Below are positions 1-12,700 of a DNA stretch of 64,000 bases, one piece after another. A program made the translations under genes and the position numbers. The stretch is from Trichoplax sp. H2 (lineage: Eukaryota; Placozoa; Uniplacotomia; Trichoplacea). The notes beneath the pieces are model-generated. The model saw only the letters and a list, made by a program, of their open reading frames with translations. It was not told the origin of the DNA and searched no databases. The stretch is taken from the NCBI GenBank assembly GCA_003344405.1, contig NOWV01000239.1:1-64000 (forward strand). The letters run 5' to 3'. The first letter of the stretch is position 1. Each line of letters begins with the position of its first letter.

Positions 1-1353
1 AAGTTTATGGATACCAAGTCATCAAGCTTCAAGGGGGAAATAATTTGTCCTCAATTCTTCAGTACAAATATCGGCTGAAGCGCTATTAAAAGCTTATTGA
101 AATAATATATGATAAATACGGCGAATCATATACTAGTAACGGAAGTCTATGTAATTACATAAGTTCATCAAAGTAAATAATTGTACGCCAAAAATATAGC
201 ACTACGATAGTTCGAAGTGCCATGGAATTTACCGGTATGCGATACTGAGAAATAACTTTCATCTAAAATACGCATTATCTGTGATTTTGATAAAGAAATA
301 TGCAAAATTTTACTATAATTGTGCTTTAAAACTATACGATTGGAATAAAGCACTTTACTTTAATTTGGCATATGTTTCAATTTCTTTTCTATTTATAAAA
401 TTCTAAACTACCAAACTATCCAGCTATGAATACAACCTTTTGTGCCTTTTATCCGACAGAAAAGTTGAAATTAACTATTATTACATCTGATATACAATAA
501 TTAAAGATAGGTATTAACGATACCTCATAAATTGAAAGATGATAAAGATTTTTCTAAGATGGGTAAAGTGCGACAATTAATGGAAGTGGAGGATTAAGTT
601 CTGACTAAGTGGACTAGACTAGGACAAAGAACTTTCTCAAAAGTTTTTTCAAATTTCTGCTATGATCAGCTATAATTCTTTGATAAGATTATTCGATACT
701 ACTACAAACCCTAAGATCTATTTCTAAACCTATTGTAAAAAAATACATTTATAATAATTTTACTTGCAGGACTTGTTGCTTATTGAATTTCTTCTAAATC
801 AATAAACTCATTAAACAAATAAGAAAACGGTCGAACAATTTCAGCAAAGAAAATACCAGTGACACTATTTTTAAAATTAAGCATAGGTAAAAGAAGCTTA
901 TCCTTATTGTGATACTTGAGAGTCATTGAACAAATCAATATCAAATTAACCTACTTGAGAAATGAATAAGTATGAAGATAAAACTTAAAATTCATTTCGG
1001 AAGAAAAGACTTGTCAAAATATAGAGTTTTCGTAAGTCTTATTGTCCGACGATAATATCGCATTAGAGATAATGTCAAAAGAGTCAGCTACAAATAACGG
1101 TGCTACATGAATTGTGTCACTTCGCTATACTTTAGCCTATACTATGCCGTGTGATAAAATCAATCACCAAATTTTAAACTCTGCTGAAAATTAGAACTTC
1201 ATTAGATCTTTGTGTAAAGATAATAAGCATACAACTCTAGTCTAGCTGGATACAACCATTAGAAGGATTTTAGAAGGAACTACTGAATAGGTTAAAGTTT
1301 CCTGCTTATGCTGGTATGGGGACAATTTTAATAGCCATTTACAGCTATATAGC
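1..1353. other. No gene recognised
   Basis: AT-rich DNA with only short chance frames on either strand. Confidence 0.6.
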
Positions 1354-1862
1354 TGTTACGGTGTTGCCTTGTCATTAGAATAGTTTAATAAGTACAGCGG
1401 TAGCTAGTATGGAGAATATCCATATTTGTACCGTTAAAGATAAGTAATGATTTAACGTGGATGTTGTTTGTAATAGTTCATTACATATTTGATATTGATT
1501 GTTATTGTGTGATAGATAGCAGTAAGATGATTCAAGTTCTGGTTGATGATAGTTGAAGTAGACAACCTAAGAGCTTAGATTAAGATTAAGTATGAGTAAG
1601 AGATTCAAAATATTTACTAATAGAAAAGCTATGTAAGGAACATCTCAGTTCAAGATGTTTCTCCTAGTAAGGTATAATAATAATACTGTTGTTGTTTGCA
1701 AATTAGGCGGTTCCTATATAAACGGGAATATTTGAGTTGAGTGGTGCTGTATAAAGTTGTAGATTTGTGTTTAACGTTAAGTAAAAGGACCTTTAATATA
1801 GTCAGCAGCTACTTATAGACTTTTACTGTACGTTACCTTGTCGTAGAAGTGAAATTGTGACA
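1354..1862 (+). mobile_element. Solo LTR with 5-bp TSD ATAGC
   Basis: Starts TGTTACGGTG, ends ATTGTGACA; ATAGC flanks both sides (1349-1353, 1863-1867). TATATAAA at 1715-1722. No internal gag or pol follows. Same family as the outer LTR at 14039 and the copy at 32887. Confidence 0.88.
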
Positions 1863-1867
1863 ATAGC

Positions 1868-4280
1868 ATAATTATCGTTCTAATTTATTTTAAAATTATT
1901 CACATTACAGAGAGCAACATGCACTACGATCGATCACCTATTATCCAAGTATAGAAACTTTTGTTAATATGAGCAGCTAAACATGCCTTTTGATAGCAAA
2001 TATAGAAAGCTGCGCCACCATGCATCATACTAGGCATGGTTAGTAATCTACATTCGAATACATAGTTATATTACGTGTAGGCTTGGTACTTCTTGTACTA
2101 TAAAACACAAGCTCTGTAAGCGCTTCCATTGGTGCTAGCCCACAATGAAGTATAGAAGTCTTAAATATAAAATAATTTTATTTAAAGAATCAATTAATTG
2201 ATTAATTAATTTTTAACCAGTCATAGTATTACGGAATAATATAATAAAAGAACCTATCGACTAGAAACTTTTCCTTGATATTTAGTAAAACTACTTTACC
2301 CTAATAATTAGCGACATTAAAGTCAATAGCATAGCTTTATAAGATGCAAAGAGAAGTGCTAAGTTAAATAAAGAATTAAAAAATTGCTAATAAGAAGAGT
2401 AATATGCTTTATTATTGTACTATTCTTTATTCCGACCAATCTACAAGGACTTACTTAATGCTATGCGGCCAAGACTATTTTATCCTTAAGTAATAACGAT
2501 ACTATTTTAATCACTTCCAATAATTTTTTATACTAATACACAATGAAGGATGCACCTACAATCTACTTAATAGAAGAGTTACACGATAATTTACAGTAGT
2601 ATATAATACATTACTATCTATTACTACTTTTCAATTCTTTCCTTATCTATTCGGATCCTTGAATTGGGAACCTGTTTCTTTTCTACCTCTAGATAATCCA
2701 TGACTTTTTCGTAAACGAATTGTGAATAATTCCTAGTCTTTGCCTTGTAACAAGGCTGACTAAATCCTATCTATATCACTCATGAAACACACAATAAAGT
2801 TGGACAAATTGAGTTCGAAATAACAGTCGGCTCATAACAGCACATAAAACTTAAGGTTTATTGAAGCTAGTCTAAAATTTAGTGTTCAGAACGACTCTTT
2901 GCAATCTTATATTTTACTTTTACACTCTTTTTTTCTATTTAATATACTTAGCTTACGCATTAAATTCCTTATATTGACAGTTTATTACTGTCTTATTAAT
3001 TATTTAATCAAACCCTGTTTTTCCTATCATCTCAAAAATTTACTAGCTAAATTTTCTATTTTCAAAATTGATTTAGTGCTATCTATATGAGGCTATTTAC
3101 TATACCTGAGCTGTTATTAGAGATTTATAGAGAAAAGTTCATTTAAGGCAATTAAAGGCTCTTACGGTGTAACCATTAGTTGAAAAGTAGGATTAATTAT
3201 TTCCTAAGATGTGGCTTAACTGAAATCATTGCCAAAATGTGTCGGTTCATACATTATCCACGGATTAAGTAACGCAATATTTACTATAAATTGCTAAGGA
3301 TCGCCTGATATACATCGTTCTATTTCTATCAAATTAGAATGGGTGTCCAAATCATTTATTACTGAACTTCATGTACTATGCCAATTTTTCCATTATAACA
3401 ATTCTTTTGGGTATAGGTGGAGAATTTTATTTTTACTTCGTAAAACTTACAGTGAGAATCTTACAATCGAAAGTATAATTCTTGAGTTTTGCCATTCTAT
3501 TATAGGGAATAATACTATAAGGAAATAAGATTATCTGATACAAGCGTCAATGTAATTAGGTATGCCACGCAACTCTAACTGGTGTGTTAGTAAGATTATC
3601 AACTTTCTTTCAAAATATCATGATGTTAAGAATTGAGTGAATCCAATCCTTGATCGAACAAAATGCTAAATATAATGTAACCGTTATGATTGTTATAGTA
3701 ACCGTATTACACGCTAAAAGTGTAGGAATATAATTGTATTTGCATTACCAACTTACTGTAACGTTAGGCTTATTAGTTTGTTGAACAACAGATGAGATAC
3801 AGTCGTGATAAATCGTAAGTGCTTAACTTACAAGTTAAGAATAAGTGGAAAATTAGAAGTATTGGGATCGAGAATCGGTAATCTTAGATAAAGGCATTTT
3901 GTATTAATATATTTATATGCGTTTAAATGAAGCTTAGTATTTAGTATTCTCCTTATAAAGTATTTCTTTTTATTTGGTAGATTTAAAGATGAATCATAAT
4001 GTAATTTAAGATTTTAATATAATAGCTCGTAAATAATATCTAAATTACTTTAGATGGTATTGGATAGATTGTGTCAACCAGTATAATGTTATACTTATTT
4101 GCAGCACTCACTGATTACTGTTAATGGCTTGATAGATAAAAAATAATAAATAAATAAATCGGTCTTATCCTCTAACCTCCATCTTGTTTCAAAGTGTCCC
4201 AATCGTAGTGCAATTTAGTATTAACAAAGCTAAAATATTATAGTGTTTCTCGTAGCAGCATAGCCGGAGTACCTTAAAAA
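1868..4280. other. No gene recognised
   Basis: AT-rich intergenic DNA. Short low-complexity ATTAATTGATTAATTAA near 2190. The 60-odd-residue frames at 2899 and 3343 show no domain. Confidence 0.6.
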
Positions 4281-4285
4281 TTCCT

Positions 4286-4853
4286 TGTCACGATACGAAC
4301 GACTGTGTAGAGTAAATGACTAAATTTAGTGCTAAATGTTTATATATGGAGATAACTATTAATGACTTACAGTAAGAACAACGGTAGTTATTATTTTGTT
4401 ACAATAAATTATGCTTTACTTTAGTGAGAGTGCGTTTACGGTAAGTAATGTTAATTGGTTAGCGTGCTATATCTTGTAATGCTTATGATGAATATCCTGA
4501 AGATATCCAATCATTGATGACACCACAAATAATTCTGTACAAGGACATACTGTAGTCTAATTATCTAAAATCGTTCAGTACATGTCTAAGATTATGGATA
4601 TCTTCTGTACTAATTTAGCCATCCAATATGAAGTAAATTTCATGAACTGCTATTACTTGTACATAATAGCTGCTGCCGAAATATATTTAAGCTCGACAGA
4701 TAGCTAAATAAAATGAGAATTCTATAGTTGTTTAACTTAGAAGCAAAGGCGTCTAAATTCTTGTTAGATAGTTAAGGGATACTGAATCCCGGAGACTATA
4801 GTAATATAGAGATTTGTTTTACGTTATCTTTGTCACAAAGCTAGTTTGTGACA
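4286..4853 (+). mobile_element. Solo LTR with TSD TTCCT
   Basis: Starts TGTCACGATACGAAC and ends AGCTAGTTTGTGACA; TTCCT flanks both sides (4281-4285, 4854-4858). Related along its length to the copies at 28345, 42294, 54811, 62399 and 63195. Confidence 0.9.
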
Positions 4854-5852
4854 TTCCTCTAATAGTCAGGATATATTATTACAAAAGTGTAACAACTGCT
4901 TAAAGAAATGTATAAATAAACTTGAGTAAACTGTTCGGAATTTCATTGGCTAAAAGCTATCTTACATCGAAGCAAATATCATTTTGCTTATATAGGCCTC
5001 TGTAAAGATATCTTGGATAGTTTTAATGATTTCGAAATTAGTTACTACTTAAGCTACTTTTATCGTTGCTATAATCTTAATTTGCGTAGGCTTATTGTAT
5101 GTAGAACAACTGGAATCTGCTTAATACACACAAGCACATTTATTGCTCGCTTTTAATTGCCATGATATCATTATAAGCGAAAACGCTGTTTAAATACACA
5201 AAAGAAGCTCTTAAAAATGAAAAGGTTTTCACAGATTCTAAAATATTGCTGTAAGAACAATGGATTCGTAATCCAATAAAATATATTTTCTTGGTTCCTG
5301 ATTGAATTGTAAGGTGAACTTACTATAGTAGTCGAGCAATTTAAACAAATTATGTGCATGAACGTCCGATTCTGCTCAAGGCAATGTTTAACCTTACTGA
5401 ATCTTTTTAAAATGCATAAGCTAAATTAGGCAATTATTAGGAATTAAAAGACGGAATGCAGTACTATTATTTATGGCTTTCATGCTGTGTTTTGAAAATT
5501 TACTGCTGCTACTTAATAGGCTGTATATTGACCATGTTTGCCCCATACCAGAAAAATATTCCCTGATATAACTATGGAAGGATAGTTTTACTTTATGTAC
5601 ACCAAGAGTTTCTGACAATGCTATAAAAAGCTGGTGCCTGAAGACCACTTTTTAGTTAGGTAGTCGGTTTATTAGTCAACTAGTTTGTCAATTGCTATTG
5701 AATTGTCAAGGCTATAATCTTGGTTGCCAAGATTTCTTCATTAATAAATAGTAGTAAATCTCTGGCTACCTCGTCTATACTATCAGTGACGCTATAATTA
5801 TGCTATAGTATTGTGTCGTTGGAACTCAATTATTAAGTGATATAGCGCATCT

Positions 5853-5877
5853 CGCCTCTTTAAGTCAGTAAGAGGCG
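5853..5877. repeat. Short hairpin CGCCTCTT / AAGAGGCG
   Basis: Perfect 8-bp stem with a 9-base loop. GC-rich against its surroundings; it may be part of a decayed LTR. Confidence 0.6.
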
Positions 5878-6357
5878 TTCTTCGTAAGCATTGACATGTG
5901 TCGAATACTTTGTCAATATTGGTATGTGACAGGTATGCATAGCTTTAAATTCCTTACTGTATTTTCAATTTGATTGGCTAATACTCTTCAACATTGATGG
6001 GAGAGTAGCGATTTTATAATGGTGGGCGATGTACTTATACAAGTTTGCAAACAGTCGCACCTTACTTTACACTAATCTATTGTTTGGCTTAATTCAAAGT
6101 CATAAATGTACCATTTCTTCTATTGAATTCTTTTATAACTCAAATAAAATATTCTATAAGTTCTGAGCTAATAATTTCACCAATTACGTTAAGCTTAGAG
6201 TCCAGGATCAAAGAAACCGTAATAATCCTTCAGATGAAAATCATTAAAAATTTGACTTTATTTGCCTACTTATGACCTGCGTCCTGATTGGTCGTTCCTA
6301 TGACGAATGATTGTGCGAACATAAAATATTGATCAAAGAGGTTCTGCCTTGCCAATT

Positions 6358-6365
6358 TATAAATA
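6358..6365 (+). promoter_or_regulatory. Possible TATA box of the mosaic gene
   Basis: TATAAATA lies 184 bp upstream of the start codon, with an ATTGG (inverted CCAAT) near 6286. In AT-rich DNA such matches are common, so this is only a candidate. Confidence 0.25.
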
Positions 6366-6548
6366 GCCAAACTCATCCGTATGATATATTAATTTAAGCT
6401 ATTGCTATCGTTTGTTGAGTCAAAAGCAAAATTTAAGATACAAAACTATAGTTAATACACAGTAAAATCGTTTATATCACCATAGCAGTAGATCTGACTT
6501 CAAAATAAAAATTTTATAAATTGTATTCCATAATCAGAAATTTCATAA

Positions 6549-6721
6549 ATGAAACTAAAGGAATATAGTCAAACAGTACTTATAGGGCTCTTGTTATTAA
6601 CTTTCGGCAACGGCTATGAATATTATAGTTGTCCGGACAAATGCCAATGCCAAGATGGTGCAGTTCATTGTAGTTTGCTAGAAGATTCAATATTGGAAGT
6701 CCCGAAAGATACTCGTCAAAT
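6549..6721 (+). other. Exon 1 of the mosaic gene: signal peptide plus LRRNT
   Basis: The ATG at 6549 opens a frame with a charged start (MKLKEYSQ), a hydrophobic core (VLIGLLLLTF) and a likely cleavage near GNG. A cysteine cluster CPDKCQCQDGAVHC follows, with the LRRNT ending 'ILEVPKDTRQM'. The exon ends after two bases of a codon at a GTAAGT donor (6722). This is the same phase as the LRRNT exon of the GPCR gene in this window. A TATAAATA at 6358 lies about 190 bp upstream. Confidence 0.85.
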
Positions 6722-9700
6722 GTAAGTGATTTTGTCATTTACATCGTAGTTTTAGATCTAGTGTACGTGTTTGCTGATCATTTATTAGCGACGTAATGGA
6801 CTTCCAGGTTAATTTTTGGCTTGAGATAGACGTAGTTATAGCAAGCATTTAGCGATTTTATCGACACGTTTATTTTGCTAAAATCAGATCAAAAATATTT
6901 CGTACGTCTATTATTGCCGATACGTTCGTAGTATAATTGTAAATCGATCAAAGCATCTTCCAAGTCTATATTAATACGATTCTTTCCTCTAACTGTAAAG
7001 TATCTTTAAGAAATTAGTTTTTCAGAGTTATGCTTTTCTTTTACGTAGATTAAATGAAAATAGTTTAAGTAGCATGCTAAATTCTAAGAGTATGTTAGCA
7101 TCTATTCTTTTGATGATATTTACGCTATGCAATGTATTCTTTTCGCGACCATAAATATATTAGGACCATTAGATATTAACAGATTGAGATAAGTTACTTT
7201 TTGTTATGAAGTATCTACTGTGAAGCTATAACTAGAAAAGATTATTAAAGTTAGAGAATCACCAATACTGATTGCTCATAGCATTGATAGATAAACAAAA
7301 TTTATTTAATAAAGTAAAGTGATGCAAAAATTATTAGTTCCTGTTGTAATATTTTATAATATAATTTGTCACTTTTTGTAAATCGCCTATAAAAGATAAA
7401 ACAATCTATTGCGCTTGCCTAATTGAGAAATAATTCTTGATTTATTGCTTTACTCGAGCATTCCTTCAGATTAATTACTAAAATTCATCTTTCTTGATTA
7501 GTATTTTAGAAGAAAGTGTGGATTGTAGCCAAATCGCGGTTAGTAAATTGTTACGCCTTGCTGAAGACTTAGATATCAATTTGATTGGAAAGTGCAAATC
7601 ACCGAAAGAATATGCTGGATATTCGCTTAAAGATCTTATGGAATTAAAACTATCTAGAGCTCAAGGTGATAGTTCAGGAAATAACCAATAATTATGTATC
7701 ACTCAGCCAAATTTTGTCAGAATAACGTCATCGTCAGCTAATTATGATAGACCTATGCCCTTATAGCATTTATCCTTCTAGTATGAATATTTTATAATAA
7801 ATTATTCAATCAATTCTTGAATATAATTTGATATTTAAAAAATATTTAGAATAATTCGTAATATACGAGTATAACTGTATAGAGCGTTTCCAGTCAATGC
7901 TAGCCAAAACGGCTTATTATGTGCTAACATGAAGAACATAAAAAAGATACTTAAAGTCCGGAACTATGATTTTAATTTAATTTTAATCTTAAATTCTGCG
8001 ATCGTGAGGGACTAATCATTTAATATCATCTTTTCATGTTTTGCATGCAATACACTTTTACTCACATTTCTTAAATGGTCTATTCTATCAGTAAATATGC
8101 AGATCATTATGACTTCAAAAGATTTGTATAAGAAAGACTGCAATAAGTTTTTAAATTTTTATGCTTCTGTCAAGTGAAATTTAAGACAAGATTATAAATT
8201 AATTCTAATTGCTATTTTTCTTCTAGCAGAGAATGAATTCGCTCGGAAGCCCAGGATAAAAAGAAGTGGTTTTAATATTTCGTCGGTTTACAACTTCCAA
8301 GGTATGTATTCTTTGCAAGGGATAAAGTAAGACTTAGTTTTACGATTGATTGCATTCGTATAAAGTTGATTATGAATCGTAGACTAACTTCTAATAATAA
8401 AGTATATGTAGCAATTTCGATGCTGCCTTTCACAAATTCGAATACTTTGATAACTGTCACATTAATTTGAAATTTCTTATTTCTTATTTTTAAAATTATT
8501 CTTATATGCTCGATATGTGTACATTTGACCTTGTGAACTGTGAAAAAATCCAGTAAAACCTACTTTTGGCGCAGACTGTAACTTTACACTAGATGATTGT
8601 GGATGGAAACAAGTGGCAGGTATCGATTTCGCCGACTGGAAGCATGGTAAATATTCTAAACGAAATTAATAAATCCCGTAGATCTGAAATCTTTTAATAC
8701 TGCATGTAGATTTACGTTCAAGTATGCATGCTTCGATTATGGATTTCTAATTTTCTTCAGATGGTTAACTTGATTAGTATTGAGAAAGTTTTGCTTATTT
8801 TACTTTGCAACTTTTTTTAAAACTAAACTATGGTCTAATTTTATTCATGTGGTACGGCTTTTGTAATGCCTTACCATAGTTAAGAATGTTGGCTTAACAT
8901 TAACAAAAAACCCACCAAACATGCCGCTAGCGAGTTTGCTTACATAGTAAGCCCACCATTGAGAGTCTCTCCTGGCGCTACAAATAATGTGGTTAGTTTT
9001 ATACACAAGTATTTTATTCTAAAGTTAAAAAAAAAATGAATACACCGAAAGATGCAAATACGCTTTATAAAAATATCGTAATTGCAGTATTTTACAAGAT
9101 CTCAGGCCTACGTTAGCAGAACAAGTACCAGAGGCGCTACATAATAAGGAACTTTAGATTTCCAAATAATGCATTAAGCTTTATAATAAACGATAAATAA
9201 TGCAATATATTAATTATTGATGCTAGCTTAAGCTAACAGGGAAGGCGGATGGTGTCCGGATGGGATTTCTTGATGTTCTTCTGATTTATCCAAAGTATAA
9301 CAATAAAATCGACTTCAAGGAACGAATGTATCTTCCAGGAAGTTCCTCATCAGCGGGCAAACCGAAAACCATCTTTAGCTATTCAGTTAACCCTGCTTAT
9401 CCGGAATATAATGTAAGCAATAATTTGATTTGTAATACGTCTAATTAGAGAGTCTTATTGTAGTTAAATATTCCTTGGCAGTTGTGAGACTAACATAATC
9501 TCATGTAATAAAGTCAAGTTTACAAGAAACTATAGTTCTTGTTTTACCTTTAAGAAGAGACTTTATCTGTGAAATCAAACCTTATTAAGCTATATGCGGT
9601 ACTTATTCAAAGTCAGTTGTTGATTGAATGTAATATAGTTGCAGTTGCAATTGGAATTGAGTAAAGTAAAGTTACGGTCGTCGATCAAAACCAGTCTTAA

Positions 9701-12700
9701 TTAAAGTATCAGTAGTGATGTTGGTGTTAGAAAGGTATCGTAATTAGAATTTAAAGCAAGTAGTGAGGCAAATGTATTGCGATGGAGAAAATTAGAGTAA
9801 AGATTTTTTACATTGTCATAATAAGTTACGGCTTCGGTCTTGACAATCCCCCGTAAAAAATATTACTTTAATTACTTTGTTTGCTGAAAGGTAATGATCC
9901 TTGGAAATCCTGGAAATCTATTCCCACCAGGAGATAGGACTATTACCCTAATTGACTTTAAAATATGGCCAGCAGGTAATAATTATATGTATTTATTAAT
10001 ATCGACAGAGAATTAGGGTCTGCAGTCTTACATAAATACTATGTCATCGGCTTAGTTATAGTTACTAAAAAATTCGCCCTACAACTGACAATAATATTTC
10101 TTTACCAAGTTACTGCATCAAATCGCTTATATATTGTTGATCGCCGATTCCTATAAAGTCGCAAATGCTCTATCTACTATTAATTTAAGCTACAAATTTG
10201 ATGTATTTAGGGTTATATTACTGATTAATAAATCATAACTAAAGCAAGAACAGATTCTCATATTTTTGAATAATTGCTACGGCACATTGTATGTAGAGGA
10301 AACCTGTATTACATCCGACGGTGATGACTATCGTGGATATGTATCAGTTACAGAAACTGGCAAAAACTGTATCTCTTGGTCAAAGGCACCTCCTCCATTT
10401 ACAAGTTCAAACTACCAAGGATACGATTTACGGATCAACTGGTGTCGAAACCCTGGTGCCAGTCGGGCTAAACCGTGGTGTTATATATCCGATACTACAT
10501 TTGAATGGGAATACTGCAATATAACAACTTGCGGTCCAACTAATATTACGTCAGGCAGTCTTAATCCACTAGGAGGTGAGGGAATTTAGGAAGAAATTAA
10601 AGCTGTAACCCACCGGTACTTTTACTCTTCATTTGCAATCTAATTGAGGAAGTGACCATATCGATAGGTCAAGGCTTCTATTGATTGAATATAAACTATT
10701 TTAAGTAATTATTAGAAGAACAATTTTGTTTAAATTATGCCTTTCCGCGAATGATTTTACGATGCTTCACAATAATTTCAAAATGACGGCAGTCTCTAGT
10801 ACAAGTACGTTAATTTCAATCTCTAATGATTCTTAAATATTCGTATTTAAAGCCTTAGATGAATTTCAATAAGTAATACCTACTAAATTTCTAAAAATTA
10901 AGGCCATCATATAGTAGTTTCTAGAAAAAGCCAAGAAGCAAATACAGAAATATTGTGATACTAGTTAATGGAATTCAGAGGTTTTATTATAATTTTTTTA
11001 AATATCAATGCCTACAAAGGCTTACAGGTCAAGTGTAATTACTAGCAGTAGTGTAATATGCTGAAAATATATTCAAGTAGATTAATATCAGAACATATTA
11101 ATTGATTTCAATAGAAAAAAATCCGGTAGCAATCACATCATTTCTGGACAAATTTGAATCCAATGACGTTGGTCAATTAGCTGTATACGCTAACGGCTAC
11201 TGGTTTGGAATTTGTAATTCTTCCGTTCAAGTAGCACCTAACATAATAAATCTTATGTGTCGGCAAACTAACCTAGGCTCTTATGGGAGTTACTGGAGTA
11301 AGAAGCGATAAACAATATTCCTAAATTACGAGTATAATAAGAGTTTACATGATACCAATGACTGTTAATATAACTCAACATGCGTTTTGTTAAATTTTTA
11401 CATGCACAGGCATTCCAATCGATATGTCTAATTCTCGCTGCATATCGGCACAGGCTATTTCTTGTCCTCAATCTGCAAAGTCTTTTTCTGAATGTACCGT
11501 ATCTGCAAATCTTGCATCAGCTTCTTCTGCACAGAATGTTTGGGTATCATGTTATCCAGAGCCTTCTCTCAATATATTAAGTAAGTTAGCCTTGGTATAC
11601 ATACAAGTATTTTAATTATAGCATTAAAAAGTTGGATATATTCTTGTAAAACAAAATTTATTTCATCATGAAATATGCATACTAAATTAGCAGTTAGGTT
11701 TTGGTGATAAATACTAAAATATAATTTTTGGTTAGATGATTACTTTGCTCACTAACCAGAATGTGCACTTTCTAAATTTTAGCTACGAATAAGTACAAGC
11801 TTAGCATCGACGTTGTAGGCAAAACTAAAAATTATATGGGTCTTGCTATGATCAGCTTTAACAATCAAGAAGGAGGAATTTGCTTACATGATTGGATTTC
11901 TAATATCAAAACTGCGTCAGTTTTCTGTAGAGAACTTGGTTACACTACTGCGGGTCTAAAATCCGGTAAATATTTAGTACTTCATAACTGCTTTATGAAA
12001 AATGTAGATACCATTATTAGCTATCACGATTGTACCTGCAATTGCGATTAATTCGTAATAACGGCGTTATTATAGTTCAGTTTTTTGATGTAACCTACCC
12101 TATGAGCTTGGTAAGTTTCATTCGTTGTATGGGATACGAGACAAAGCTTTCTCAATGCACCATAGAAACTACCAGCACTCCCAAGCCTTGTACCTACAAT
12201 GCATCTTTTTACCAGCCTAATCGAACAGCTACTGTTCAATGTGAACCCAACAAAAAACACTATAGTAAGATACTTGATCGTTTATTATTTGCTTCCATTA
12301 CAATATAAGACAATATTTAAGTGTTTTTGTCGTGAATTTGGTAGTCATTTAAGCAATACGTAATAATATAGGACATTAACAACAGGCAGGTTATTGAATA
12401 ACTATGATATGCTCTAGTAGCTATTGAGCAATTAAAAATGAATTCAATTATAATTATAGAGTATGAGATTTAGTAACATTAATTTTTATCTCAAAATAAG
12501 CTACAAACAATCAGCCTTCTTACTGTAAGTTTACATATGGTTATTGTGGATGGAGTTCGGGCTATGGAGTATCCTGGATTTGGAATCACTTTGACGGCAC
12601 AAATTACAAGCCGACACAAAAAGGTATTACTAATCATTTTAGATACCTATCCAAATATGAACATCTTGTCGATTATTAAATACTACAAATACAAATACAA

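Larger units (their letters stand above)
4859..6548. other. Upstream region of the mosaic gene
   Basis: No coding exon recognised; holds the hairpin at 5853 and the TATA-like site at 6358. Confidence 0.55.

Noticed and set aside
7028-7093. Possible LRR exon of the mosaic gene (RRLNENSLSSM)
   Set aside because: Phase fits, but donor GTTAGC is weak, the repeat is short, and the acceptor is the second of two close AGs; left out of the model.
12048-12260. 70-residue frame on the - strand
   Set aside because: Shadow of the SRCR exon on the + strand.
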